Assembly: GCA_001802455.1 (NCBI GenBank)
Contig: MGXZ01000023.1
Span: 1 to 64,000, forward strand
DNA length: 64,000 bases
Source of the DNA: Gammaproteobacteria bacterium RIFCSPHIGHO2_12_FULL_39_24
GTDB lineage: Bacteria > Pseudomonadota > Gammaproteobacteria > Coxiellales > Coxiellaceae
Direction of reading: 5' to 3'
In this document: positions 18,080 through 26,542 of the stretch, one piece after another
Layout of the letters: every line of letters starts with the position of its first letter
How positions within the stretch are numbered: the stretch's first letter is position 1
Program-made: the position numbers and the translations under genes
The notes under the pieces: generated by a model
What the model saw: only the letters and a program-made list of their open reading frames with translations
The model's database searches: none
Told to the model about the DNA's origin: nothing

Positions 18080-18897
18080 TAAATAATTATGTATTGGTTT
18101 TTTGTTTTTTGATATTCACCAGTGTGATTATTTTTCTAAGCCGAGAAAAACAGCATAAAAATTGGAAAATTTTTTTAATTATTAATGTATTGTTAGTGTT
18201 ATGTTTCATCGGTTTATTTTATTTTAAATCAAAAAATAATTTACTAACGTTATTATTCGATTGGCTGCCTTTAATTTTAATTTTATTTTTTTATCAAACG
18301 GCGGGTTTATTGAGTCGCGCCTTTCATGATAATCCACTGGATAACTATATTATTCAATTTGAAAAAAAATGGTTTGGTGATAAAAATCCTTCCATTCGTT
18401 TGAGCGAAGTGTTTCATTTTTATTGGCTATCCGAATTATTGCATCTCTGTTATTTGTCTTATTTTTTATTATTATATGGCGTGCCATTCTATTTTTATTG
18501 TCAGCACGATTACGCTGCGTTTTATCAATTTGAGTTTGCAGAATTATTGATATTATTATCGGCTTTTCTCACGCACAGTGTTGTGCCAGTTTTGAGTCCC
18601 AGAACATTGTTTGAAAAAATTCAATCGCCGATGCGTTATGGTTTAATATATCGCGCGACACACGCGATTGTGCAAAGTGGTTCTGCCGATGGCACGGCTT
18701 TTCCCAGCACACATGTTGCCATTGGCACCCTCATGTTACTCATGGCGTTTCATATGCACACGGTATTTTTTTATGGTGTTGCGCTATTGGCGCTGGGTTT
18801 AATTATCTGCACTGTTTACGGCCGATTTCATTACGTTGTCGATCTGCTCGCCGGTATGGTTTATGGGTGTGTTGTGTTTATGATTTTATATTTTTAA
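18076..18897 (+). CDS. PAP2-superfamily membrane enzyme, Aur1/IPC-synthase-like candidate
   Basis: The 273-residue protein has about six membrane segments and the PAP2 catalytic triad near the C-terminus. His213 lies in FPSTH (209-213), and His252 and Asp256 lie in GRFHYVVD (249-256). The N-terminal PAP2 motif (K-x6-RP) is not evident, as in Aur1/sphingomyelin-synthase-type enzymes. The His-to-His (39) and His-to-Asp (4) spacings equal those I recall for yeast Aur1. Its ATG overlaps the PKS stop codon (ATGA), so translation is coupled and it should act on the same product. Possible reactions are transfer of a phosphoinositol headgroup to a ceramide-like lipid, or simple lipid-phosphate hydrolysis. 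The last 20 bases overlap the convergent porter gene. Confidence 0.75.
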   Translation: MINNYVLVFCFLIFTSVIIFLSREKQHKNWKIFLIINVLLVLCFIGLFYFKSKNNLLTLLFDWLPLILILFFYQTAGLLSRAFHDNPLDNYIIQFEKKWFGDKNPSIRLSEVFHFYWLSELLHLCYLSYFLLLYGVPFYFYCQHDYAAFYQFEFAELLILLSAFLTHSVVPVLSPRTLFEKIQSPMRYGLIYRATHAIVQSGSADGTAFPSTHVAIGTLMLLMAFHMHTVFFYGVALLALGLIICTVYGRFHYVVDLLAGMVYGCVVFMILYF

Positions 18898-20284
18898 AGT
18901 GAATATAAGCTTCATTGGCGCTCGCCCTACCGGGACGAGCTTCCGAATTTGCGCTCTCAATTTCTTCCAGGCTTAATCGCCTAGTTTCCGGAATATAAAA
19001 ATAAGTAAATATCACTGCAGCACAACAAACGAGCGCATACAAACTAAACGTCATCGATGTGCCAATGGTGTGAAGTAGTGATAAGAAAGTGACTGACACT
19101 AAAAAATTAGCCAACCATTGAATGGCCGTTGCAATACTCATGGCTTGACCGCGAACGGACAGGGGAAAGATTTCTGAAATAATTAACCAAAATAATGAGC
19201 CGACACTGATACAGTAACCAACAATATAAGCCATCATTGACAGCAGTATGGCAGTGCCTTGCCAAGCATGATGAATGCCGACATGAAACAATGACGACAA
19301 AATAAAGAGACTAACTGCAGCAATGAGCGAGCCGGTTATGAGTAAAGCGCGTCTGCCAAAACGATCTATTGTTAAACCGGTTATTATTGTCATTGCTGTG
19401 TTGACCAATCCCATATAAAACGTGAGTAAAATACCGGATGACGTGTCATGAAATCCTGCCTGTTGAAAAATAAACGGACCATAATACATAACCGTGTTAA
19501 TACCAAATAATTGTTGGAAAATACCGAGTGTGATACCAATCGCTAATAATTTGCGATAAGCGGGATTGCGGATTAATGCTGTATACGTTTTAGCACCAGG
19601 CGTAATTCGCAGCATTTTTTGAAGTTCTTGTTCTGCAATGATGTGATTATAAAATTGCGAAAGTATTTTTTTAGCGTGCGCTATTTTTCCTTTCATGATT
19701 AACCAACGCGGTGAATCTGGCATAAAATACGTGCCGACTCCCAAAATAATGGCAGGAAAAATTCCGATAAAAAGCATTTCTCGCCAATTGTGTGTGAAAC
19801 TGAAATGGTAATCGGATGCGTATGCTATGGCTTCACCACCGGTGATCGCAACACCATTGAGCAAAACAAAAAAACCGCGGAAACTGACAGGAGAAATTTC
19901 AGAAATGTAGAGCGGTGCGGTGTAAGAAGAAATGCCAATCGCTAATCCCAATATAAATCGCGCTTCCATCAGTTGCATAATTGACACTGAAAATGCACCG
20001 AGTAATGCGCCTGTAATATAGAATAATGCTGCCAGCATCAGTAATGTTTTACGACCATAATAATCAACTGCTTTGCCACTGAGTATTGCCGCTAAAAATG
20101 CGCCTAAAATGGTAAGAGAAACAATCCATTCATTTTGAGTGATGCTGGTGTGAAATGTGTGGCCAATAAAAACCAATGCGCCTGCAATATTACCGGTATC
20201 AAATCCAAATAACAGTCCGGCGCTTGCGGCGATAATGATTGAGAGAAGTAGATGTGGGTTGATGTGAGGAAAAAGATTTTTCAT
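18878..20284 (-). CDS. MFS sugar-porter family transporter (candidate myo-inositol/polyol importer)
   Basis: A 468-residue, 12-segment major facilitator of the sugar-porter family. It has GFDTGNIAGAL in helix 1, DYYGRK after helix 2, PDSPRWL after helix 6, DRFGRRA after helix 8 and PETRRLSLEEIE at the C-terminus. The family imports hexoses, pentoses or inositol with protons, and sequence alone does not identify the substrate. Inositol is suggested by the neighbouring PI-synthase-like and PAP2 genes. The start is the Met at 20284, divergent from the wecC gene. The last 15 or so codons (SEARPGRASANEAYIH) come from a palindromic element and may not be original coding sequence. Confidence 0.85.
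   Translation of the reverse strand: MKNLFPHINPHLLLSIIIAASAGLLFGFDTGNIAGALVFIGHTFHTSITQNEWIVSLTILGAFLAAILSGKAVDYYGRKTLLMLAALFYITGALLGAFSVSIMQLMEARFILGLAIGISSYTAPLYISEISPVSFRGFFVLLNGVAITGGEAIAYASDYHFSFTHNWREMLFIGIFPAIILGVGTYFMPDSPRWLIMKGKIAHAKKILSQFYNHIIAEQELQKMLRITPGAKTYTALIRNPAYRKLLAIGITLGIFQQLFGINTVMYYGPFIFQQAGFHDTSSGILLTFYMGLVNTAMTIITGLTIDRFGRRALLITGSLIAAVSLFILSSLFHVGIHHAWQGTAILLSMMAYIVGYCISVGSLFWLIISEIFPLSVRGQAMSIATAIQWLANFLVSVTFLSLLHTIGTSMTFSLYALVCCAAVIFTYFYIPETRRLSLEEIESANSEARPGRASANEAYIHFKNIKS
18920..18940. repeat. Short GC-rich palindrome in the 3' end of the porter gene
   Basis: GCTCGCCC (18920-18927) pairs with GGG-CGAGC (18932-18940, one bulged A) around a TACC loop. It is conspicuously GC-rich against its AT-rich surroundings and is read by the porter gene as ...ARPGRAS..., a peptide typical of translated REP-like palindromes. 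No T-run follows, so it is not an ordinary terminator. I found only this copy in the window. Confidence 0.45.
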
Positions 20285-20382
20285 GCCGCATTCTACCGCA
20301 GGTTTCTTTAATAATAAAACAAACTAGTCTATGATGCAGAGTTTATATAAAATTTGAAAATAAAAAACGGTGGATGGTACAC

Positions 20383-21630
20383 ATGAATGTACAAACAATT
20401 TGTGTTGTTGGATTGGGTTATATTGGTTTACCGTCAGCGGCAGTATTGGCTTCTTGTGGTCAGCGTGTGATTGGCTGCGATATTCAACGCAATATTATTG
20501 ATACGATTAATGAAGGAAAAACACATTTAGCGGAACCTGAATTAGAATTGCTTGTTTACAATGCGGTGAGGGCAGGAAAATTAACAGCGCAATTATCAGT
20601 TCCAAAAGCAGATGTGTATGTGATTACGGTTCCCACTCCTATCACAGAAAAAAACGAACCTGATATTTCTTACGTAAAAGCCGCAATAGAATCCATAGCG
20701 CCTCAGCTAGAAAAAAATAATTTAATTATTATTGAATCGACATCACCCGTTGGCACGACAGAACAAGCAGCGCAGTGGATACAAAAATTACGACCCGATT
20801 TAGCAGACATTTATTTAGCATACTGTCCAGAACGCGTGATGCCAGGACAAATTATACGTGAGCTGGTTGAGAATGACCGCGTGGTGGGTGGAATTAATTT
20901 TGAATCTACTCAGAAAGCAATTGCATTTTATAAATTATTTGTGAAGGGTGAATGCATTGCAACCACTGCAAAAACAGCAGAAATGACAAAGCTAACAGAG
21001 AATGCTTTTCGTGATGTGAATATTGCTTTTGCCAATGAATTATCGATGATTTGTGATCAAGAAAATATCAATGTGTGGGAATTAATCGCACTTGCCAATC
21101 GTCATCCGCGTGTTAAAATTTTACAACCGGGCGCAGGAGTGGGTGGGCATTGTATTGCAGTTGACCCTTGGTTTATTGTTGCGTCCCATCCTTTGCATGC
21201 AAAATTAATTCGCACTGCGCGAGAAGTCAATGATCATAAAGCGCGTTATGTGTTAAACACTATTTTAAAAACAGTGAGCACATTAGAAAATCCTGTTATT
21301 GCTTGCCTGGGAATTGCTTTTAAAAAAGATGTCGATGATTTGCGCGAAAGTCCGGCGTTGATGATTGTGGATCAATTGGCCGAAAAAACATCGGGAAAAA
21401 TATGTGTTGTTGAACCGCATATTAAAAAATTACCCGCTGTTTTAGCGCAGCATCGCAATGTCACACTAACAAATTTAGAAGAAGCATTGGTTAATGCAGA
21501 TATCGTCGTTATTTTGGTGGCGCATTCTGTTTTTACAAAAGAAAAATTAAATAAATTATATTCTGGAAAATTAATGGATGTGGTTGGATTGATGGGAAAA
21601 GAATATGAAGCAAGTTTTGCAATCACTTAA
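20383..21630 (+). CDS. wecC: UDP-N-acetyl-D-mannosamine dehydrogenase-type enzyme
   Basis: A UDP-sugar 6-dehydrogenase of 415 residues that oxidises a UDP-HexNAc to its uronic acid with two NAD+. It begins with the Rossmann motif VGLGYIGLPSA, has ESTSPVGTT and YCPERVMPG in the middle, and the active-site GVGGHCIAVDPWF. The last distinguishes WecC/WbpA-type from UDP-glucose dehydrogenases. I start at the second ATG, since GGTGG lies nine bases upstream and MNVQTICVVG matches the E. coli WecC N-terminus in register; the ATG at 20374 has no ribosome site. It leads a three-gene unit, overlapping the next gene by 26 bases. Confidence 0.9.
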   Translation: MNVQTICVVGLGYIGLPSAAVLASCGQRVIGCDIQRNIIDTINEGKTHLAEPELELLVYNAVRAGKLTAQLSVPKADVYVITVPTPITEKNEPDISYVKAAIESIAPQLEKNNLIIIESTSPVGTTEQAAQWIQKLRPDLADIYLAYCPERVMPGQIIRELVENDRVVGGINFESTQKAIAFYKLFVKGECIATTAKTAEMTKLTENAFRDVNIAFANELSMICDQENINVWELIALANRHPRVKILQPGAGVGGHCIAVDPWFIVASHPLHAKLIRTAREVNDHKARYVLNTILKTVSTLENPVIACLGIAFKKDVDDLRESPALMIVDQLAEKTSGKICVVEPHIKKLPAVLAQHRNVTLTNLEEALVNADIVVILVAHSVFTKEKLNKLYSGKLMDVVGLMGKEYEASFAIT

Positions 21631-23719
21631 AACGGGCGAGACTATTTTAGAAGACGTGCCGTGCCCACAAAACACATCAGGCTCTTTATTAATTGAAACA
21701 ACAAAAACGTTATTATCACCCGGCACTGAAAGAATGTTGTTGGAATTTGGAAAAGCAAATTGGTTTGGAAAAATAAAACAGCAACCCGATAAAGTCAAAA
21801 TGCTGTTAGAAAAAATCAAAACAGATGGATTGATTGCAACATTCAATGCCGTACAAGCAAAATTAGATCAGCCTATTCCATTAGGATATTGTAATGTTGG
21901 TCGTGTGTTAGCAGTAGGTGAAAAAATAACGCATTTTTCAGTGGGAGACCGTGTTGTATCCAATGGCTATCATGCCGAAGTGGTGCGCGTATTAAAAAAT
22001 TTATGCGCAAAAATTCCAGAGGGTGTTTCAGATGATGAGGCCGCTTTTACCATCGTTTCTGCAATTGCCTTGCAAGGTATTCGTTTATCTCAACCCACAT
22101 TGGGTGAGCGTTATGTTGTTTTTGGTTTGGGATTAATTGGTCTTTTGACAGTGCAGATATTAAGAGCGAATGGTTGTCGTGTATTGGGCGTTGATTTTGA
22201 TCATGCCAAATCTGAATTGGCTAAAAAATTCGGCGCTGACATTGTTAATCCTGATTATATTATTTCGCAAGCCGCACTTTTTTCAGGCGGCAATGGTGTT
22301 GATGCTGTGATTATTACCGCTGCAACAGATAGCAATGAACTATTACATCAAGCCGCAAGCATTTGTCGAAAACACGCACGCATTGTTTTGATTGGCGTGA
22401 TTGGAAAAGAATTTTCACGCGCTGATTTTTATGAAAAAGAATTGAGTTTTCAGGTGTCATGCTCTTATGGTCCAGGACGTTATGATGAAAATTATGAAAG
22501 ATTGGGTTTGGATTATCCCATTGGTTTTGTGCGTTGGACTGAGCAGCGTAATTTTGAAGCGGTGCTGGAATTAATGGCACAAGGATTATTAAATGTAGAA
22601 CCACTGATTTCAGCGCGATTTGATATCGATCATATTGCGGATGCGTATGAAACGTTAGAAAAAAATACATCAAGCTTGGGTATGGTGATTGATTATCCCA
22701 ATCAAAATATATCGCAAAAAATAAAAACATCGATTTTAGTAGAGGATAAAAAAAATAATCATGCGCTTTCAGAAATAAATATCGGTTTTATAGGCGCTGG
22801 AAATTATGCGTCAGCTGTATTGGTTCCCGCATTTAAAAAGTCAGCTGTTCATTTACACAGTGTTGTTTCTAGCGAAGGCGTTAGCGCTAAAAGAGTGGCA
22901 AAAAAATATGGATTTAAAAATGCGTTGTCAGATGATAAAGCACTTTTTAACAGTAAAGAAATTCATGCTGTTGTTATTGCAACTCGACATAATTTGCATG
23001 CCGCACAAGTTATTTGTGCGCTGGAAAATAACCAATCTGTTTTTGTTGAAAAGCCATTGGCGATTTATTCAAATGAGTTGGAAAATATAAAATTAGCCTA
23101 TCAAAGTCATCAAAATAATTTACTGATGATTGGGTTTAATCGACGATTTTCACCTTTCACACAAACCATTAAAAGATTATTGGATGCGGAAAAAGTGCCT
23201 AAATCATTTATTATGACTGTTAATGCAGGATTTATCCCTGCAATACATTGGACTCAGGATAGCAGTGTTGGCGGTGGTCGCATTATTGGTGAGGCGTGTC
23301 ATTTTATTGATTTACTGCGTTATTTAGCGGGAAATCCGATTAAAAATTGGCATGCTGTTTCAATGCAATCTCAATATGAAACAACGGATGACACAATAAC
23401 AATCGCATTAACATTTGAAGATGGGTCAGTCGGTACGATACATTATTTATCAAATGGCCATAAAAAAGTATCAAAAGAAAGATTAGAAGTATTTTGTAAT
23501 GGAAAAATATTACAGCTAGATAATTTTAGAAGATTAACTGGATGCGGTTTTAAGCAATTTAAAAAACAACGTTGTTTTAGACAAAATAAAGGGCAGAGTG
23601 AGTGTGTTCAAGCGTTTTTTGATGCTATTAAAATGGGAAAACCCGCCCCAATTCCATTTGAAGAGATTTTAGAGGTATCAAAAATTTCAATTGATATTGC
23701 AAAGTATTTACGGCAATGA
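21605..23719 (+). CDS. Bi-domain oxidoreductase: alcohol-dehydrogenase-like plus Gfo/Idh/MocA domain
   Basis: This 704-residue natural fusion has a medium-chain dehydrogenase domain at about 1-360 (SPGTERMLL, GYCNVGRVLAVGE, and FGLGLIGLL for nucleotide binding). A Gfo/Idh/MocA domain follows at about 370-704 (IGFIGAGNYA, and EKP in FVEKPLAIY). The same fusion is widespread in exopolysaccharide clusters beside heparinase II/III genes, as here. It probably oxidises or epimerises a nucleotide- or lipid-linked sugar; the exact step is not known to me. A GGGAAAAG ribosome site precedes the start inside the wecC gene, and its stop overlaps the next ATG. Confidence 0.85.
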   Translation: MKQVLQSLKTGETILEDVPCPQNTSGSLLIETTKTLLSPGTERMLLEFGKANWFGKIKQQPDKVKMLLEKIKTDGLIATFNAVQAKLDQPIPLGYCNVGRVLAVGEKITHFSVGDRVVSNGYHAEVVRVLKNLCAKIPEGVSDDEAAFTIVSAIALQGIRLSQPTLGERYVVFGLGLIGLLTVQILRANGCRVLGVDFDHAKSELAKKFGADIVNPDYIISQAALFSGGNGVDAVIITAATDSNELLHQAASICRKHARIVLIGVIGKEFSRADFYEKELSFQVSCSYGPGRYDENYERLGLDYPIGFVRWTEQRNFEAVLELMAQGLLNVEPLISARFDIDHIADAYETLEKNTSSLGMVIDYPNQNISQKIKTSILVEDKKNNHALSEINIGFIGAGNYASAVLVPAFKKSAVHLHSVVSSEGVSAKRVAKKYGFKNALSDDKALFNSKEIHAVVIATRHNLHAAQVICALENNQSVFVEKPLAIYSNELENIKLAYQSHQNNLLMIGFNRRFSPFTQTIKRLLDAEKVPKSFIMTVNAGFIPAIHWTQDSSVGGGRIIGEACHFIDLLRYLAGNPIKNWHAVSMQSQYETTDDTITIALTFEDGSVGTIHYLSNGHKKVSKERLEVFCNGKILQLDNFRRLTGCGFKQFKKQRCFRQNKGQSECVQAFFDAIKMGKPAPIPFEEILEVSKISIDIAKYLRQ

Positions 23720-25329
23720 GAAAAGTCGCGCTGTATTTTCATACGCTTAAATATTTAAAGTTCAAACAAATTTATTATCGATTATTTTATTTACTTTATA
23801 AAAAAACACCCTCAAAAAAAATTAACAATATTTCTTTAAGAGATTATTCTCTTGCAAAAGAAAATTATTTTATTTTGAAAAATAAAATTTATTTTGAAAA
23901 TACAACCGCAACCTTTTTAAATAAAAGCGTCGACATATCTCAAAAAAATAGTTGGAATGATTTATCACAGACTGATTTGTGGTTGTATAACCTGCATTAT
24001 TTTGATGCGCTTCACTCTTTTGATGCCAATCAACGTCAAATCGCTTACAAGCTACTTGAAAGATGGGTTGATGAGAACCCGCCTTATTTTGGCATTGGCT
24101 GGAAACCTTTCTCAGCATCGCTGCGCATCATTAATATTATTAAATACGCGCTTTCTGGCAATTTACTATCTGAAAAAGTAATTTGCTCTTTGTATTTACA
24201 GGCGCGTTATCTCGATAAAAAATGTGAATATCATTTATTAGGAAATCATTTATTTGAAAATTTTAAATCATTGTGTGTCGCAGGATTATTTTTTGATACC
24301 AAAGAATCCAGAGGTTGGTTTTCTAAAGGCTTGCGTGGGTTAAAAAAAGAAATTCAAGAGCAGGTTTTATGGGATGGTGGTCATTTTGAGTTGAGCCCGA
24401 TGTACCATTGTTTATTCCTAGAGGGATTGCTCGATTTGCATGTTATTTTTAAACTGTATCAAAAAGAATTTTTTTGGAAAAGTGATGTTGAAAAAATGTT
24501 GGCTTGGCTGAATGAAATGAAGCGTTCAGATCATAAAATTGCTTATTTTAACGATGCTGCAAATCATATTGCGGCATCGCCGGGTGAACTATTTTCCTAC
24601 GCTAAAAAACTGGGATATGAAATACCGCCAGAAAAAAACGGATTAAGTTATTTCTCAAACTCAGGTTATATTACTGTCAAAAACAATTATTTTAAAATAA
24701 TCATGGATGTTGGAAATATAGGACCTGATTATTTGCCAGGTCATGGACACGCGGATGCGCTGTCATTTGAATGCTATGTTGATGGAATCCCGCTTTTTGT
24801 TAATCTGGGTACGTCATGTTATGAGAATAATGATCGAAGATTATTTGAGCGAGGAACACGTGCGCATAATACTGTAGAAATTAATCAACAAGATTCTTCA
24901 CATGTGTGGAGCAGTTTTCGGGTAGGGAAAAGAGCGCGCGTAAAAAATATTAATATAGTAGACGATAAAAATAAATTTTTAATTCAAGCGTCTCATGATG
25001 GTTATGCGCGTTTAAAGAGAAATTTACATCATAAAAGAATTTGGGAAATTTCAGAAAATAAAATTGAAATAAAAGATTATTTAAATAATCCTGTAGAGCA
25101 AGCTTATGCTTATTTTCATTTACATCCTGACGTTAATATTGTGTCAAGATTGAGTGATAGCGTAATAATGCAATTAAAAAACAATAAAAAAATAAGTTTT
25201 GAAACAAAAAATGATTTTTTTGTTATCGATAGTCAATATGCGGAATTGTTTGGAAAATTACACAATACACAATCGATAAAAATAAGAATAAATAGCAACG
25301 ATAATCAATTTAGCATACTGATGAAATAA
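23716..25329 (+). CDS. Heparinase II/III family protein
   Basis: The 537-residue protein has an N-terminal (alpha/alpha) toroid region, with LWLYNLHYFD and LGNHLFEN typical of the alginate/heparinase lyase fold. The C-terminal beta domain has GHGHADALSFE, which carries the metal/active-site histidines. Family members cleave uronic-acid-containing polysaccharides by beta-elimination. The N-terminus has no clear signal peptide, only a basic start MRKVALYFHTLKYLKF. It overlaps the bi-domain oxidoreductase by four bases (ATGA), a recurrent gene pair in polysaccharide loci. It may trim or epimerise a uronate-containing glycan supplied by the WecC-type enzyme upstream. The 3' end overlaps the convergent glycosyltransferase by 20 bases. 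Confidence 0.82.
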   Translation: MRKVALYFHTLKYLKFKQIYYRLFYLLYKKTPSKKINNISLRDYSLAKENYFILKNKIYFENTTATFLNKSVDISQKNSWNDLSQTDLWLYNLHYFDALHSFDANQRQIAYKLLERWVDENPPYFGIGWKPFSASLRIINIIKYALSGNLLSEKVICSLYLQARYLDKKCEYHLLGNHLFENFKSLCVAGLFFDTKESRGWFSKGLRGLKKEIQEQVLWDGGHFELSPMYHCLFLEGLLDLHVIFKLYQKEFFWKSDVEKMLAWLNEMKRSDHKIAYFNDAANHIAASPGELFSYAKKLGYEIPPEKNGLSYFSNSGYITVKNNYFKIIMDVGNIGPDYLPGHGHADALSFECYVDGIPLFVNLGTSCYENNDRRLFERGTRAHNTVEINQQDSSHVWSSFRVGKRARVKNINIVDDKNKFLIQASHDGYARLKRNLHHKRIWEISENKIEIKDYLNNPVEQAYAYFHLHPDVNIVSRLSDSVIMQLKNNKKISFETKNDFFVIDSQYAELFGKLHNTQSIKIRINSNDNQFSILMK

Positions 25330-26482
25330 TCTTTGAGGCTAATTTCTCCATCATTTTCTCTCGATTAAATTCCTCGTAAAAGTTTTTTCTGTCTTCGTGT
25401 TTAATATCACTATTTAAAATAGTATTGAGCTGTGCTATTGCTTTCTCTGTATCGCAAGGTGGAAAAAGCCAGCATCCAGAAGCATTTTTTACGATAAAAT
25501 CCGCTGAGTAACCGGTGAGACCCGCTAAAATGGGTTTTCCAGTCATTACATATTCAAATATTTTGGACGGTAATACTTTTGTGAATGCACTTAAATCATT
25601 TAAATGTAAAAACAAAATGTCTGACTTCTGATAATGCTGAATTAATGCTTGTCGATCCATGGGTGGAAGAATTTTTATATTCAATAAGCCGAAACATACC
25701 TTCTCCAACTCTGTCTGTTGTCCGCCGTTGCCGATAATATAAAATTCGCATCGACCCAGAAATGCTTTTGCTAATCCAGGGATAATTTTCTCTATTCCCT
25801 GACCTTGCCCTATATTACCCGCGTATAACACCCGTTTTATTAAACGATTATTTTTTGAAGTTGATTGTATATGTTGAAAACATTTGTCAATGCCGTGAGA
25901 AATAGTCAAAATCTCGCACCGTTTGTTGGGTTTAAAATGAGGTAAAAATCCTTCTGAGACGACATTTAAAAAAGCTGCTTTTTTGATAGTGTAACGTTCG
26001 ATTAAATTAAAAAAAGAAAGACAAAGAGTGAATGGAAATTTTAAAATGGATTGCATTGTGTCTGTAAAAATATCTCGCATATCTAAAAAAAGTGGGACAC
26101 GCTTTTTGGTCGCAATACGCGCGCCTAAGAATGCCGTAAAAAGACGCGATGAAGTTGCATACACCACATCATATTTCTTTTGACGTGTTAATTTCAGTGA
26201 TTTAAAAAAATAATGTGTAAATGCTTTGGCCTGGTCTACGAAACCACTTCGGTGTTCTGGTATTTTAATCCGATAAATAGTAAGACAGCCCCTTGTTTCA
26301 TAGGATTTTGCAGTTACTGAAAAGTTTGCATAGCGGTTTGGCATGGTTGTGACGAGATCAATCGTGATATTTTCAGCTTGAGCGAGTGATTCCAAGGATT
26401 CAATCAGTGCTTGCGTGCGAAATGATCCTGCGCATAAATCGGGTGGAAAATAAAAACTCAAAATGAGAATTCGTTTTGACAT
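25310..26482 (-). CDS. GT4-family glycosyltransferase (WbuB-like)
   Basis: A GT-B enzyme of about 390 residues beginning MSKRILILSFYFPPDLCAGSFR, the PP..G..R loop of WbuB-like enzymes. The donor domain has AGNIGQGQGIEKI, then a PPMDRQAL loop. The usual EX7E is represented by PSKIFEYVMTGKPILAG, as in the WbuB subgroup. The ATG at 26482 is preceded by AGGA at a six-base spacing; the upstream TTG at 26488 would overlap that site and is rejected. It is transcribed against its neighbours on both sides. Its acceptor and sugar are unknown. Confidence 0.83.
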   Translation of the reverse strand: MSKRILILSFYFPPDLCAGSFRTQALIESLESLAQAENITIDLVTTMPNRYANFSVTAKSYETRGCLTIYRIKIPEHRSGFVDQAKAFTHYFFKSLKLTRQKKYDVVYATSSRLFTAFLGARIATKKRVPLFLDMRDIFTDTMQSILKFPFTLCLSFFNLIERYTIKKAAFLNVVSEGFLPHFKPNKRCEILTISHGIDKCFQHIQSTSKNNRLIKRVLYAGNIGQGQGIEKIIPGLAKAFLGRCEFYIIGNGGQQTELEKVCFGLLNIKILPPMDRQALIQHYQKSDILFLHLNDLSAFTKVLPSKIFEYVMTGKPILAGLTGYSADFIVKNASGCWLFPPCDTEKAIAQLNTILNSDIKHEDRKNFYEEFNREKMMEKLASKIISSVC

Positions 26483-26510
26483 ATTCAATCCTGCTTATAT
26501 ATCTTATAAT
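26476..26510. promoter_or_regulatory. Possible divergent promoter region before the wbp-like operon
   Basis: On the plus strand TTGACA (26476-26481) and TATAAT (26505-26510) both occur, but 23 bases apart, too far for one standard promoter. TATATC at 26498-26503 gives a 16-base spacer with the TTGACA. On the minus strand TATAAT can be read at 26523-26518. The region must start the rightward operon that begins at 26543. Confidence 0.35.
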
Positions 26511-26542
26511 CATCGAAATTATATCAGAAAATTGATTTTGCT

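Noticed and set aside
22314-22730. Antisense open frame of 138 codons inside the bi-domain oxidoreductase
   Set aside because: Low-complexity, no start signal, and complete overlap with a well-supported gene.
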